A stretch of DNA of 64,000 bases. Origin: Treponema sp. (GTDB taxonomy: Bacteria; Spirochaetota; Spirochaetia; Treponematales; Breznakiellaceae). Below, piece by piece: positions 44,901-55,254 of this stretch; positions within the stretch are counted from its first letter, which is position 1, and the number at the start of each line of letters is the position of its first letter. The position numbers and the translations under genes are program-made. The stretch is taken from NCBI GenBank assembly GCA_009781475.1, contig WQYB01000006.1, positions 1 to 64,000 of the forward strand, in the 5' to 3' direction. Below the pieces are notes generated by a model that was not told the DNA's origin, did no database searches, and was given only the letters and a program-made list of their open reading frames with translations.

Positions 44901-45929
44901 TTATCCGTTTAATCTGTCGTATATATTTTTTGTAAGATCGTCGCCTTTAATATAATCAAAGTATTTTCCGGCTCCGAAAGCTACACACATTTCCGGTTGT
45001 TCGGCTACAATAGCAGGTACTCCTGTTTCCTTTTGTATCAGTTTATCAAGTCCTTTTAAAAGTGAGCCTCCGCCTGTCATTACAATGCCTCTGTCTACAA
45101 TGTCAGCAGCAAGTTCCGGAGGTGTTTTTCCAAGTACTGTTTTTATTTCGTCAATAATTTGAGTTATTGGATCTTTTAATGCTTCTCTAACTTCTACAGA
45201 ATCTATTTCTAAACGGCGCGGAAGTCCTGTTATAGCGTCATTTCCTTTCACTTCCATTTTATCAATAATTTTATCCGGAGAAGCATTACCGATTTCTATT
45301 TTTAATTTTTCTGCCATATATTCGCCGATAATCAGGTTGTGTACGCTGCGGATATGTTTAATAATTGAATCATCAAATTCGTCTCCGCCTACTCTAATTG
45401 CGCTTGTTACAACCATTCCGCCAAGTGATATAACAGAAATTTCTGTTGTTCCGCCTCCGATATCTAAAATCATATGACCTGCAGGTTCTCTAATTGGTAT
45501 ATCAGCGCCAATTGCTGCCGCAAGACTTTCTTCAATTACACGGACATCTCTTGCGCCTGATTTATATGCACCTTCTTCTACAGCACGTCTTTCAACTTCT
45601 GTGATACATGAAGGAACGCCAATTACCATTCTTGGTTTAATAAAACGGTAACGCGGAAAAACACTGTCAATGAAACAACGTATCATTTTTTCTGTTGATT
45701 CAATATCAGCAATGACACCATCACGCATAGGTCTTATGGCAATTATATTTTCAGGTGTTTTCCATAACATTCTTTTGGCAGCAGCTCCTACCGCTACTAT
45801 CTTTTTTGTTCCTCTTTCTACCGCTACAACAGACGGTTCATTTAAAACAATTCCCTTGCCTTTGATATAAATTAACGTATTACATGTTCCTAAATCAATT
45901 CCAAAATCTGATGAAATGCTGCCAAACAT
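44901..45929 (-). CDS. mreB: Actin-like cell-shape protein MreB
   Basis: ATP-dependent filament that positions the elongation machinery beneath the membrane. 342 residues with the actin fold signatures: phosphate 1 ([19 protein letters not shown]), phosphate 2 ([20 protein letters not shown]) and the adenosine motif ([15 protein letters not shown]). First structural gene of mreBCD-mrdA-rodA. Confidence 0.97.
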   Translation of the reverse strand: MFGSISSDFGIDLGTCNTLIYIKGKGIVLNEPSVVAVERGTKKIVAVGAAAKRMLWKTPENIIAIRPMRDGVIADIESTEKMIRCFIDSVFPRYRFIKPRMVIGVPSCITEVERRAVEEGAYKSGARDVRVIEESLAAAIGADIPIREPAGHMILDIGGGTTEISVISLGGMVVTSAIRVGGDEFDDSIIKHIRSVHNLIIGEYMAEKLKIEIGNASPDKIIDKMEVKGNDAITGLPRRLEIDSVEVREALKDPITQIIDEIKTVLGKTPPELAADIVDRGIVMTGGGSLLKGLDKLIQKETGVPAIVAEQPEMCVAFGAGKYFDYIKGDDLTKNIYDRLNG

Positions 45930-45943
45930 ATCTTTCTCCTTAT

Positions 45944-46882
45944 TTATATATTAAGCCGTACTCTTGCCCTTGCATGAGACGGATCAAGTCTGTATGCTGT
46001 TCTCCATTCTGATCGAGCTCTTGTTGTTTCGCCTTTCTGATTATAGAGTTCACCTAACTGAAAACGTACTTCAGCATTTTCGCCGGAGTTTCTTATTATG
46101 CTTAAATATTGGGTTTCTGCGTTTTCATAATCACCGTTTATTTTATATATTTCAGCTAACATTAAACGTGAAATATCAATTGATCTTGAATCCGCAGATA
46201 TTTCAACACAATGCTGCAAATAACTGAAAGCTGTATTATATTCTTCCATTGCTATATAAGATCTGGCTATTGACAATAAAAGATTATCTGAAGGAGGTGC
46301 TCCGGGAACAAATGCATTTGTAAAAGATATAACGCTTTTTCTGTAATCACCGTATGCTGCGTATGAAAGCCCCAGATATTCAGGTATATCAGATGCGTTA
46401 TACAAAAGTTTATCTGCAATTTCAAGGTATTTTACGGCTAGATCGGCATATTCATTTCCCTTATATGAATACGCTTTTCCCAATACATAATATACACGTC
46501 CGTCTTTTGCAGATTCTTTTTGAATAATGGCTTTTCTCAAAGAAAAAATACATTCATTAATAAATTTAAGCATATTTTGATTATTTATTTGCGATATCCC
46601 CAATTGATATGCGGAAAAACCATGAATAGTGAGTAAAAAATAATCCATGGGGTAATCTAAAAGCGCTTTCTGTGAAATTTCATATACAAGCTCATAATTA
46701 CCTTCGTTCCAAATCTGTAAAATTTCCCTTCTTTCATTTTTTACGCTGTTACTTAACTGGAAAATAACTAAAATTGAAGCAGTTATAAGTAATAATGACA
46801 GAAATATAAGCCCTATAAAGCGAAATTTTTTGAGATGATATATATGACGCCCGTAATTGGACCCAGTTTTATTACTTAACAT
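45944..46882 (-). CDS. Membrane-anchored TPR protein upstream of mreB
   Basis: 312 residues: a basic N-terminus, one membrane helix ([20 protein letters not shown], about 22-41), then tandem TPR units over about residues 45-305, such as [18 protein letters not shown] and [17 protein letters not shown]. Likely a protein-binding scaffold. Fourteen bases before mreB on the same strand, so it may assist the elongasome; that role is inferred from position only. Confidence 0.82.
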   Translation of the reverse strand: MLSNKTGSNYGRHIYHLKKFRFIGLIFLSLLLITASILVIFQLSNSVKNERREILQIWNEGNYELVYEISQKALLDYPMDYFLLTIHGFSAYQLGISQINNQNMLKFINECIFSLRKAIIQKESAKDGRVYYVLGKAYSYKGNEYADLAVKYLEIADKLLYNASDIPEYLGLSYAAYGDYRKSVISFTNAFVPGAPPSDNLLLSIARSYIAMEEYNTAFSYLQHCVEISADSRSIDISRLMLAEIYKINGDYENAETQYLSIIRNSGENAEVRFQLGELYNQKGETTRARSEWRTAYRLDPSHARARVRLNI

Positions 46883-46903
46883 AGTTCTATAAATATATGG
46901 AAT

Positions 46904-46931
46904 TCTATAATAATTATCGGTAAAGTGTCAA
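46904..46931 (-). promoter_or_regulatory. Promoter for the TPR-mre-rod operon
   Basis: Minus strand perfect TTGACA (46926-46931), 16-bp spacer, TATAGA (46904-46909), with a predicted leader of about 15 bases. It is divergent from the rnpB promoter. Confidence 0.55.
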
Positions 46932-46971
46932 TTAGGCTCAATTTAATTGATAAAAACTGTTAAAAATAGAC

Positions 46972-47000
46972 TTGAATTATATGAAAAAAGGACTTATATT
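46972..47000 (+). promoter_or_regulatory. Promoter for rnpB
   Basis: TTGAAT (46972-46977), 17-bp spacer, TATATT (46995-47000). Transcription would begin about 47006-47007, exactly at the 5' strand of helix P1. Confidence 0.65.
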
Positions 47001-47025
47001 TACACTGTGTTGAACCAAGCTGCCG

Positions 47026-47104
47026 CCTGACCACCTGACCACTTAAATTTCTAATATTTTTCATATTTATATTAGATTGATATTTAAGTGGTCAGGTGGT
47101 CAGG
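47026..47104 (+). repeat. Palindromic hairpin in rnpB helix P3
   Basis: A perfect 23-bp inverted repeat (47026-47048 with 47082-47104), whose arm starts with a tandem CCTGACCA CCTGACCA and ends in CTTAAAT, around an AT-rich loop with its own CTAATAT/ATATTAG stem. It shares GACCACTTAA with the P9 and P12 hairpins. Confidence 0.9.
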
Positions 47105-47151
47105 AGGAAAGTCCGGGCTCCGCAGGGTATGATGCCGGGTAACACCCGGGG

Positions 47152-47187
47152 TCAGACCATCTAATCACTTGTGATTAAGTGGTCTGA
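47152..47187 (+). repeat. Related hairpin in rnpB helix P9
   Basis: TCAGACCA (47152-47159) pairs with TGGTCTGA (47180-47187). The right arm contains TTAAGTGGTC (47175-47184), identical to the P3 and P12 hairpins; the left arm has diverged (GACCATCTAA). Confidence 0.75.
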
Positions 47188-47215
47188 AACAGATAGCGCA
47201 ACAGAAAATATACCT

Positions 47216-47276
47216 CCCGACCACTTAAAATGCTAAGATTTATGCTTAATATTTTTTGGTATTTTAAGTGGTCGGG
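47216..47276 (+). repeat. Related hairpin in rnpB helix P12
   Basis: A perfect 16-bp inverted repeat: CCCGACCACTTAAAAT (47216-47231) with its complement (47261-47276), around a 29-base AT-rich loop. It shares GACCACTTAA/TTAAGTGGTC with the P3 hairpin. Confidence 0.85.
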
Positions 47277-47277
47277 A

Positions 47278-47308
<31 letters not shown>

Positions 47309-47561
47309 CGGTATTGGCAACAATGCCGGAAAGATTCCAGCGAAGCTGGAAAATGGCAAGCCTCATCAGGAGCAAAGTCAAATAGCGCAAGAATTGGTTC
47401 TTTAAACCTTTGGTTTATTAACCATTCGCCGGCTGCCCGCCGGTTAAGTGCAGGTAGACTGCAAAAAAGTGTTTGAAAAAGCATTTTCAGACAGATGGCA
47501 GCACCCTTTTCACTGCGTGAAAGGGGAACAAAACCCGGCTTATGGTTCAATACATTTTTTT

Positions 47562-48404
47562 TTATTCTTCAGAATCTATGTTTATTATTTCCTCTTCTTC
47601 TTCATCTTCGTCTTCTTCATCTTCATCCATTTCGTCAAGATCAGAAAGAGCTCCTGTGTCTTCAGTATTGAAGTAATCTTCTTCACCTTCTGCTGATTCT
47701 TCATAAAATAAAATACGCGAACAGTACGGACAGAAAACAAATTCTTCTCCTATACGGACTTCGTTGGCGAATTGAACAGGTAAAATCATGTTACAGCCAA
47801 GGCATACATTACCTTTAATAGCAACAATACCAATACCCATTTTATTTTTTATGATCCTTTCAAATTTGAAAATAACTTCATTATCAAAAGTTTCTGTAAG
47901 TTTACTTTCTTTTTTACGCAAAGCGTCAATTTGTTTTTGCTTGTCTGAAATTTCAGCTTCTATTTTTTTTCTGCGCTCTTCAAGTTCTTTTTCCTGTTGT
48001 TCAATTAACGCTCCCTGCTGTTTAATTTTTTCGTCAAGATCGGCTAAAATTCTTTCTTTTTGCTGAAGATCTTTTCTGTATATCTGTTCTTTTTCAGATG
48101 CGTCTTTTATTTCTTTGTCCAGCGCTTCATATTCACGCTGTGTACTTATGGCATCCATATTTTTTTCCGACTTTTCTCTTGAAGATTCAGCTTCGGCAAG
48201 TTTATTTTTTAAATCGATTTCTTCCGATTTTACTTTTTCATAATCAGAATTTTTTTCTATAAATGTTTTTTTCAGCCTGTTTAAAAGTTCTTCCTGAGTA
48301 CCAAGTAATTTCGGTATCTCCTGAATACTTTTTTCAAGTCCAATTTTTTCAAAAATAATTTCCTGTAAAGATCTCAATTTTTCTAAATCATTGTCGGTTA
48401 CCAT
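47562..48404 (-). CDS. Coiled-coil C4 zinc-ribbon protein
   Basis: 280 residues. A long coiled coil (about 1-185, heptads rich in Lys/Glu) is followed by a zinc ribbon: CLGCN (about 203) and CPYC (about 228), the pattern of the widespread zf-RING_7/CT398-type nucleic-acid-binding family. The last 40 residues are almost entirely Asp and Glu, which is unusual and may mimic nucleic acid. Function is not established for the family as far as I know. Its stop is 9 bases from the end of convergent rnpB, and it is 24 bases downstream of rpoD. Confidence 0.85.
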   Translation of the reverse strand: MVTDNDLEKLRSLQEIIFEKIGLEKSIQEIPKLLGTQEELLNRLKKTFIEKNSDYEKVKSEEIDLKNKLAEAESSREKSEKNMDAISTQREYEALDKEIKDASEKEQIYRKDLQQKERILADLDEKIKQQGALIEQQEKELEERRKKIEAEISDKQKQIDALRKKESKLTETFDNEVIFKFERIIKNKMGIGIVAIKGNVCLGCNMILPVQFANEVRIGEEFVFCPYCSRILFYEESAEGEEDYFNTEDTGALSDLDEMDEDEEDEDEEEEEIINIDSEE

Positions 48405-48428
48405 AAATCCCTCCTGATGGTCATGGAT

Positions 48429-50306
48429 CTAATGATCCAGGTAATCTTTTAACGGACGGCTTCTTTTTGGATGTCTAAGCCTCCGTAGTGCTTTTGCTTC
48501 TATTTGTCTTATTCTTTCTCTTGTAACATTGAAATATAAACCTACTTCTTCCAAAGTAAGCGAATAACCGTCATCAAGTCCGAAACGCATTTTTAATACT
48601 TCCTGTTCCCGTGCCGGAAGCGTAGAAAGAACTCCGCCAAGCTGTTCCTGTAAAACCTTAAATGCTGTTTGATTTGCGGGATTTTCTACATCTTTATCTT
48701 CGATGAAATCTCCTAAAAGCGAATCTTCTTCTTCTCCTATTGGAGTTTCAAGGCTGATAGGTTCTCTTGCTACATTTTTAACAGATTTTACCCTCATCGC
48801 TGTCCAGCCGAGTTTTTCTGCAATTTCTTCGTCTGTAGGTTCTCTTCCCAATGACTGCAATAACTGTCTTGATTCGCGGACAACTTTATTTATTTGTTCA
48901 ATCATATGTACAGGTACACGTATAGTTCTTGCTTGATCAGAAATTGATCTTGTTATCGCCTGTCTTATCCACCATGTAGCATAAGTAGAAAATTTAAACC
49001 CTTTTTGATATTCAAATTTTTCAACTGCTTTTATTAGTCCTATATTACCTTCCTGAACAAGATCAAAAAAGTGTAATCCCCTATTTATATATTTTTTTGC
49101 TATAGAAACAACAAGGCGTAAATTCGCTCTTATTAATTTATCTTTGGCGTTTTTCATCATAACTCTGCCGTGATAAATTTCAGACGCCATTTGATTAATA
49201 TTTTCTATAGTTTCTTCAAACTCAATTTCCATTGTTTTAAGTTTTTTTTCTGTTACCTGAACAAGTCTTATTTTTTCTTTTATTTCATCAGATGAAAGAC
49301 CCAGTTCATTTTCAAGTTTTTCTCTTTCTTCTTTTATAGTAAGGAATCTACCTAATGTACGCAGTTCTTTTAAAGATCCGACTTTCAGATGTTTTTCCAG
49401 TCTTTCCTGTTCTTTTATATAACGTTTAATTTTCCTGGACGCTATGATAAATTTATCAGAAAAAGCCTGTATTTCATCAGGATGTAATTGTGTATTTTTT
49501 ACAATTTTCATTATTCGTTTTCTTATATTCGAACAATCTTTATCTTCTTTATAATCTTCATCTTTGGCAATTAACTGTTTTTTTAATTCCATGTAATTTT
49601 TTAAATCAATATTAATAACACGCAGTGTATCTTTGTAAAATTGATTTAATCTTCTGTACTCCGTCATATGTTCTGTAATTTCTTTTTTTGAAAGGTTCAT
49701 TTCACGGAAGTCTTTTTTGGAAAACGCTTTTTGAGCAATCGAATAAAATTCCGGGATTATCATGCCTGATTTTTTTATTACATTTTTTACTATATTTTCG
49801 CCTTCTTCCATTTGCTTGGAAAGAACAATTTCCTGTTCAGCTGTAAGAAGGTGTTCTCTTCCTATTTCACGAAGGTATAATCTTATAGGATCGTCTACAA
49901 GGGATGAATCCTTGTCATTAGCCTGAGCGGATTTTTTTCTTGAGGTTTCCTGAGTTTTTTGATTTTCATCCTCATCAGAAGAACTTTCTTCTTCAACAAG
50001 CTGAACATTATTTGCTTCCAGTAACGCCAAAACCTGTTCAATTTTATCCGAGTTTGTTATATGTTCGGGAAGGAAATCTGATAATTCTTCGTAAGATAAA
50101 GTCTTTTTTACTTTTCCGTATTCAAGCAGTTTTATAATCGCAGGATCAGAAATATCCTGATCAGAAGCTGACAAAATACCAACTGTATTAATTTTATCTT
50201 TTAATTCTTCCTGAGTTTTAAAATAGATTCTTTTATTTTGCTTTTTATAAAAATATTTTATCAGCGGCTGCGCTTTTTTTATTTTAATTTTAAAAATATT
50301 TATCAT
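48429..50306 (-). CDS. rpoD: Primary sigma factor RpoD
   Basis: Housekeeping sigma factor of 625 residues. Region 1.1-like helices (about 50-110), an acidic Ser-rich linker, region 1.2 ([22 protein letters not shown], given in two parts: [12 protein letters not shown] and LLTAEQE), a non-conserved insert (about 220-370), regions 2.1-2.4 ([32 protein letters not shown]), region 3 and region 4.2 ([18 protein letters not shown]). Directly follows dnaG, the classical macromolecular-synthesis order. The start ATG has a weak AAGGCAG upstream. Confidence 0.96.
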   Translation of the reverse strand: MINIFKIKIKKAQPLIKYFYKKQNKRIYFKTQEELKDKINTVGILSASDQDISDPAIIKLLEYGKVKKTLSYEELSDFLPEHITNSDKIEQVLALLEANNVQLVEEESSSDEDENQKTQETSRKKSAQANDKDSSLVDDPIRLYLREIGREHLLTAEQEIVLSKQMEEGENIVKNVIKKSGMIIPEFYSIAQKAFSKKDFREMNLSKKEITEHMTEYRRLNQFYKDTLRVINIDLKNYMELKKQLIAKDEDYKEDKDCSNIRKRIMKIVKNTQLHPDEIQAFSDKFIIASRKIKRYIKEQERLEKHLKVGSLKELRTLGRFLTIKEEREKLENELGLSSDEIKEKIRLVQVTEKKLKTMEIEFEETIENINQMASEIYHGRVMMKNAKDKLIRANLRLVVSIAKKYINRGLHFFDLVQEGNIGLIKAVEKFEYQKGFKFSTYATWWIRQAITRSISDQARTIRVPVHMIEQINKVVRESRQLLQSLGREPTDEEIAEKLGWTAMRVKSVKNVAREPISLETPIGEEEDSLLGDFIEDKDVENPANQTAFKVLQEQLGGVLSTLPAREQEVLKMRFGLDDGYSLTLEEVGLYFNVTRERIRQIEAKALRRLRHPKRSRPLKDYLDH

Positions 50307-50309
50307 TTT

Positions 50310-52157
50310 TTATCTGCCTTCAAGTTTTCTTATTTGCGAATCAATTAATATTTTTTCCGCCAGCAATTCATCAATATTCTCAATATTTTCCGGTGTTCTT
50401 TCACTTTCACGCATTTGAGCGTTTATTTCCAAAAGTCTTTTTTCCAGTCTTTTCTTTTTAATTTTATTTATTCCATCCTCCATAAACCTTCTTGGGTTTA
50501 TTTTAAATTCCTGCGAAGTACCGTGTTCGGCGATGTAATTCCGCAGGTTTTCATCTTTAATTCTTGCAAGCATTAAATCAATTGTATTTTCATCATGCTT
50601 ATAACATTCTTCCAAAGTAATAAAAAGTTCTTTTGCTGCTCTGTCATCAATCTCCTTAATTTCCAAAGCTGAGCGGAATTCATGATACAATTCCATATTT
50701 ACAGCTATTAATGTAAGCAGGCTAAGTTCGGCATTTCTGCGTATTTGCATTTTCGGCAAATCATTAACTTGCTTTTCGTTAAAATCTTTATAACCTTTTC
50801 TTTTCCAGTCTGAAAAATCTTTTTGAACAGATACCCGTTCAATTTTAAAAATATCAGCTATCCTTGTAATACAGTCAGAGCGATCAACTTCAGAATCCAG
50901 AGCTTCCAGAAACGGAAACATAAATTCTGAAGCCCCTCTTATATCACCTCTTGCCTCAATATATTGAGACCTTCCATGAGAAATTAGGTACTCAAAGTCA
51001 TTTATAGTAGATTTCAAAACTTTTTTCAATATCTGGGAGCCAAATTCCTGTAAAATATCAGCCGGATCTTTGAATTTTTCAATATTTACGGTTTTTACTT
51101 CATTTTTTAACCCTTCTTGAGTGTTTACAAGCTGACAGGAAAGCCCATTTTTCCTGCAAGTAATAATTGCTTTATACGCAGCTTTTTGCCCTGCTTCATC
51201 ACTGTCAAAAAGTAAAACTACATTTTCTACCCAGCGCCGAAGCCAGCTAGCCTGCTCGTCTGTAAAAGCAGTTCCAAGAGGTGCAACACTATTTATAATT
51301 TCTGCCTGATGCAAAGCTATTACATCAATATATCCTTCTGCTAAAAAAACAGTTTTTGTTTTTCTCATTTCCGGTTTTGCCTGTTCTATAGCAAAAAGAG
51401 TTTGACCTTTTTTATAAATTTCTGTTTCAGGTGAATTTATATATTTTGGCGGCTGTGTTCCATCTTGCTGTGTTATTCCAGGCAGCGCTCTTCCTCCAAA
51501 AGCAACGATCTTTCCCTGTCGATCCGTTATCGGAAACATAAGCCTTCCTGAAAAAAGCGGAATCGTTTTATATCTGGCGGAAAACAATCCTGATTTTCCA
51601 AGGAAATCATCTGAATATCCCTTTTGTTTTAAAAAATTTAATAAAAAATCACGGTTAGAAGGAGCAAATCCTATTTTAAAAGTTTTTATTATTTCTTCAT
51701 TAATGCCTCTTTCCTTTATATATTTTAAAGCGGCATCTGCGTTATGCGATTTATCATATAAAAAATGCTCAAAAGTTTTTGTTAACCTGTTATATAATTC
51801 ATAAAGATCTTCTTTTAATGTATTTTCCTGTCCTTTTTCCGACTCTCCTTCTTCGTAAATAATTTCGATCCCCATTTTATCCGCAAGGCTTTTTATTGCT
51901 TCAGGATATGTTAGTTTATCCATTTCCATTACAAAGCTGATTACATTACCGCCTTTATTACAGCCGAAACAATAAAACATTTTTGTATCAGGATCTATTT
52001 TAAATGACGGAGTTTTTTCCTGACCTCCGCCGTGAAAAGGACATCTTCCCCACCATCGTCCGCTTTTTTTTTCGAGCCTTAAATAATCACCGACTATGGA
52101 AACAGCATCCATACGGGAATTAACTTCATTTATTGTAGTTTTAGAAATGAAAGCCAT
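50310..52157 (-). CDS. dnaG: DNA primase DnaG
   Basis: Synthesises RNA primers at the replication fork. 615 residues: CHC2 zinc domain (CPFHGG and FYCFGCNKGG, about residues 39-67), RNA-polymerase core (about 120-260), Toprim domain with FLAEGYIDVIALHQ and LLFDSDEAGQKAA (about 265-345), and a C-terminal helicase-binding region. It lies 3 bases upstream of rpoD and 6 bases downstream of mltG. Confidence 0.96.
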   Translation of the reverse strand: MAFISKTTINEVNSRMDAVSIVGDYLRLEKKSGRWWGRCPFHGGGQEKTPSFKIDPDTKMFYCFGCNKGGNVISFVMEMDKLTYPEAIKSLADKMGIEIIYEEGESEKGQENTLKEDLYELYNRLTKTFEHFLYDKSHNADAALKYIKERGINEEIIKTFKIGFAPSNRDFLLNFLKQKGYSDDFLGKSGLFSARYKTIPLFSGRLMFPITDRQGKIVAFGGRALPGITQQDGTQPPKYINSPETEIYKKGQTLFAIEQAKPEMRKTKTVFLAEGYIDVIALHQAEIINSVAPLGTAFTDEQASWLRRWVENVVLLFDSDEAGQKAAYKAIITCRKNGLSCQLVNTQEGLKNEVKTVNIEKFKDPADILQEFGSQILKKVLKSTINDFEYLISHGRSQYIEARGDIRGASEFMFPFLEALDSEVDRSDCITRIADIFKIERVSVQKDFSDWKRKGYKDFNEKQVNDLPKMQIRRNAELSLLTLIAVNMELYHEFRSALEIKEIDDRAAKELFITLEECYKHDENTIDLMLARIKDENLRNYIAEHGTSQEFKINPRRFMEDGINKIKKKRLEKRLLEINAQMRESERTPENIENIDELLAEKILIDSQIRKLEGR

Positions 52158-52163
52158 TTTTCC

Positions 52164-53261
52164 TCAACTGGGCGGCTTTGTAAAATAATCTGCGGCTCTA
52201 ATATGCTCATCATGAGTTCTGGAAAAATAATGCCTGCCGCTTGCAGCATCTGTCAGTCTGAAATAAAGAAAATCCGTACTTTGCGGATAAATTGCAGCAC
52301 GCAGTGCAACCATACCCGGCGCAGAAATTGGACCGGGCGGAAGTCCTGAATAAAGGTAAGTATTATATGGATTTCTGATTTCCAAATCAACATACAATAA
52401 TACTCTGGGATGAGGTTTACCCTGTATCTCTGTAATAATGTATTCTACAGTAGCGCAGGATTGAAGCCTCATATTGATTCTTATACGGTTTAAAAAAACT
52501 CCTGCCATTACAGGCGCTTCATCAGCTACTCTGTATTCTCTTTCAATAATAGATGCAAGAATTACTATTTCATTTAATTCATGAACATTCATTCCTCTTA
52601 TTGTAGGGCTTATAATATCGAGCTTGCTGAAAAAGTTATCCGCCATTTTTCTTACTGTTCTGTCAGCCGGATATTCACTTGGAAAAAAATATGTATCAGG
52701 GAAAAGGTATCCTTCCATTGAATCATTTGGAATACCGTAATGATTTATTATATCAGGATTTTTAGCAGATGCCAAAAAACTGTCGGCTGAACAAATACCT
52801 GCCTGCTCAAGTATTAAAGCCGCTTTTTTTAAAGTAACTCCTTCAGGAATTGTAACTTTATGAAGTATTTCCCTTCCGGAAACTAGAATACTATGTATTC
52901 CAACTGGAGTTACAGGAAGTTCTAATTTATAAGTACCTGTTTTTATATGTTCATTAAAATAACGGCACATAATATTCCAGAAATATCTGTTTTTTATTAA
53001 TCCGGCTCTTTCCAGGCGAAGCCCTACTGACTGAGAAGTTTCACCTCTTCTAATGTCTATTAAATAATTACCGTCTTCTGATAATCTTATAGCGTCATTT
53101 TCCGATACAGTTACCTGTCTTACATCATGAACAGCCGAGTTAAAATACATAAATACACCAATAGTTAAAGGAATAACAATTATAGCTGCAGCAAGCATAA
53201 ATGTAATAAGTTTTAAAATACTTGAGAAAATATTAAACTTTTTTTTTCTTCTGCCCGGCAA
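52164..53261 (-). CDS. mltG: Endolytic murein transglycosylase MltG
   Basis: Membrane-anchored lytic transglycosylase that cuts nascent glycan strands. 365 residues: a basic start, a membrane helix (about 15-35), a LysM-like part and the YceG domain with ILASIIERE containing the catalytic Glu (about 230), then VFLNRIRINMRLQS and YSGLPPGPISAPG. The start is TTG 53261 with AAAGGAG 11 bases upstream, a long spacing; no better in-frame start is present. Confidence 0.92.
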   Translation of the reverse strand: MPGRRKKKFNIFSSILKLITFMLAAAIIVIPLTIGVFMYFNSAVHDVRQVTVSENDAIRLSEDGNYLIDIRRGETSQSVGLRLERAGLIKNRYFWNIMCRYFNEHIKTGTYKLELPVTPVGIHSILVSGREILHKVTIPEGVTLKKAALILEQAGICSADSFLASAKNPDIINHYGIPNDSMEGYLFPDTYFFPSEYPADRTVRKMADNFFSKLDIISPTIRGMNVHELNEIVILASIIEREYRVADEAPVMAGVFLNRIRINMRLQSCATVEYIITEIQGKPHPRVLLYVDLEIRNPYNTYLYSGLPPGPISAPGMVALRAAIYPQSTDFLYFRLTDAASGRHYFSRTHDEHIRAADYFTKPPS

Positions 53262-53286
53262 AAAAGTATATGCTCCTTTTTAGAAA

Positions 53287-54234
53287 TTATATTGTTATTT
53301 CAAGTCCTTCTATTGCAAGTGTTAATTCAATTCCTTTAAGATTTAATCTTTCCAGATACCATTTTGCCGACTGTAATATTCCGTATAGTTTATGATCATC
53401 ATAAGTTGGATCATGATGAAACATAACCATGTGTTTAATATTCCAGTTAGCTGCAAAGTCTACCGCTAAACTGAAGGCATTGTGCCCCCAATTATATTTT
53501 TCTATTGCTTCACCTAACGTATACTGGCAATCTATAATAATTAAATCTGCATCTTTGAAAAATTCCGTATTTGATTCGCTTTTTTCAAAATCATTGGCAG
53601 TAAGCTCTGTATCTGTTGCATAAATAACACGTTTTCCGTTTTCGTTAACACAGTATGTATAGCAATCCCCGGGATGATTCATTTTTTTGAATGTTATTGT
53701 CCGCCCTGAAATATTAATTTCTTTTTCAATATAGTTAAATGTTTTTTTTGAACCCATTGCATTTAAATTAATCGGAAAATAGGGATGAACCATCTGACCG
53801 TTTAAAATTCTTTCAAGCCCGGCGACAGGAGAATAAAAATTCATTTTTATTTTTGGATTATATGCAGGACCAAAAAAAGGAAGCCCCTGTATATGATCCC
53901 AATGGAAATGAGAAATAAAAACATGATAATGATTAACTTTTCTTTTTTCAAAAGCCTGGGCTATTCCCATTTCACGTAACCCGGAACCGCAGTCAAAAAC
54001 AATACATTCATCAACATCAGCATCATCAAACGTTACACTGACACACGGACTATTTCCTCCTACAGTGCCGAATAACCAGGGCGGAAGTCCTGCCAAAAAC
54101 CTTTCACGGCTGTCGGCGCTTTCTAAATCTTCGGGAGTTATCTGCTCAATAATCGCTGAAATTTTACTTTTAATGCGTGACGGAGGTGTTGGAGCAGGAG
54201 TGGAACCACGAACACCCCAAAATTTTATTTTCAT
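53287..54234 (-). CDS. Metallo-beta-lactamase-fold hydrolase
   Basis: 315 residues. Opens with KIKFWGVRGSTPAP, the signature of the RNase Z/phosphodiesterase-like MBL group that processes phospho- or cyclic-nucleotide esters. Metal ligands are visible in FISHFHWDHIQG (about residue 110), NHPGDCYTY and YATDTELT, with a further His in MVMFHHDPTYDD. The substrate cannot be told from sequence. It overlaps the upstream cysteine-cluster gene by 4 bases. Confidence 0.88.
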   Translation of the reverse strand: MKIKFWGVRGSTPAPTPPSRIKSKISAIIEQITPEDLESADSRERFLAGLPPWLFGTVGGNSPCVSVTFDDADVDECIVFDCGSGLREMGIAQAFEKRKVNHYHVFISHFHWDHIQGLPFFGPAYNPKIKMNFYSPVAGLERILNGQMVHPYFPINLNAMGSKKTFNYIEKEINISGRTITFKKMNHPGDCYTYCVNENGKRVIYATDTELTANDFEKSESNTEFFKDADLIIIDCQYTLGEAIEKYNWGHNAFSLAVDFAANWNIKHMVMFHHDPTYDDHKLYGILQSAKWYLERLNLKGIELTLAIEGLEITI

Positions 54235-54716
54235 AAACTTCTCCCTGTATATCTGCTGTTCAAAGATTTTTCACGGTTTTTATTTATTATTGGCTGTGAA
54301 GAACGCAATTCAATATTTTCTTCGATAATTATTTTGTTATGTAATTTACCTTCGTTCATTCCCGGGCAGCTTGATGCGGCAGTTTCCCAGGCTTTTGAAG
54401 AAGATAAGATAGATTCCCAAAACGGAAAAGTAATACATTGCGCAGGGCGTTTTTTATAAACAAGGCAGCCGTTATCCCATAATATACAATCTTTATTAAA
54501 TTTTTCTTTTAACGAAAGAACTTCGTCTCCTTTCCAGTCTGTTACCCATCTGCAATAGGTATCTATTACATTTTTTTTATTTATTTTTAAAGCTGATATA
54601 AGATTTTCAAGATCATTTTCTGAAATAAAAACAAAACCTGAATCGTGACGGCAGCATGAGGAACAGCGTTTACAGGAAAATTTTAAACCTTCTGAATAAA
54701 ACGGTATATTTTTCAT
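54231..54716 (-). CDS. YkgJ-family cysteine cluster protein
   Basis: 161-residue protein with the cluster CKRCSSCCRHDSG near the N-terminus (residues 14-26) and a further Cys set (DCILWDNGCLVYKKRPAQC, about 75-93). This spacing fits the zinc- or iron-chelating YkgJ (CxxCxxCC) family of unknown function. Translationally coupled to the MBL hydrolase. Confidence 0.85.
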   Translation of the reverse strand: MKNIPFYSEGLKFSCKRCSSCCRHDSGFVFISENDLENLISALKINKKNVIDTYCRWVTDWKGDEVLSLKEKFNKDCILWDNGCLVYKKRPAQCITFPFWESILSSSKAWETAASSCPGMNEGKLHNKIIIEENIELRSSQPIINKNREKSLNSRYTGRSL

Positions 54717-54725
54717 TACAACCGC

Positions 54726-55190
54726 TCATTCCGCATTTGCCATTTCCTGCCGCAGACGAGCAAGCTCGATATTCTGCCTTGCTTCTTCAATATTCGGATT
54801 TAAACGAAGCGCTGCCTGCCAATCCGAAATCGCTCTTGTTAAATCGCCGTTTTGTCCGTAAGCATTGCCGCGGATAGTAAACGCGGCGGAATTATTTCTG
54901 TCTAATCTGATTGCATGATCACAATCTATTATAGCTCTATTATAATCGTTTAATTCATAATAAGCGCGTGCTCTTATCACATAATTAATGGCAGAATTGG
55001 GATCTGATCTTATTACCATGTTACTGTATAAAATAGCGTTATGAAAATCACCAGCCATAAGGCATTCCAGACTTTTACTAAAATTTTCAAGAGTGACATG
55101 ATTAATATTTTGAGCACTTATATGAACATTCAAAATGAATATAAAAAAACATAAAAACATTGTTAAAACGAGATTTTTATTATTTTTCAT
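54726..55190 (-). CDS. Exported TPR protein
   Basis: 154 residues from ATG 55190, chosen because GGAGG lies 5 bases upstream; the frame extends to 55232 without support. An N-terminal signal peptide (MKNNKNLVLTMFLCFFIF..., cleavage near SAQ) is followed by about three TPR units (ALNYVIRARAY-like: INYVIRARAYYELNDYNRAI, then AFTIRGNAYGQNGDLTRAI). Predicted periplasmic scaffold, partner unknown. Confidence 0.85.
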   Translation of the reverse strand: MKNNKNLVLTMFLCFFIFILNVHISAQNINHVTLENFSKSLECLMAGDFHNAILYSNMVIRSDPNSAINYVIRARAYYELNDYNRAIIDCDHAIRLDRNNSAAFTIRGNAYGQNGDLTRAISDWQAALRLNPNIEEARQNIELARLRQEMANAE

Positions 55191-55254
55191 TAAAGCCTCC
55201 AAACATAGGAATTCTACCATAAAACATGACAATCAACAACCAGGAAGCAATAAA

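Noticed and set aside
50220-50306. Shorter rpoD start
   Set aside because: The basic N-terminal stretch looks unusual, but no better ribosome binding site was found downstream and the ATG follows dnaG closely, so the long form was kept.
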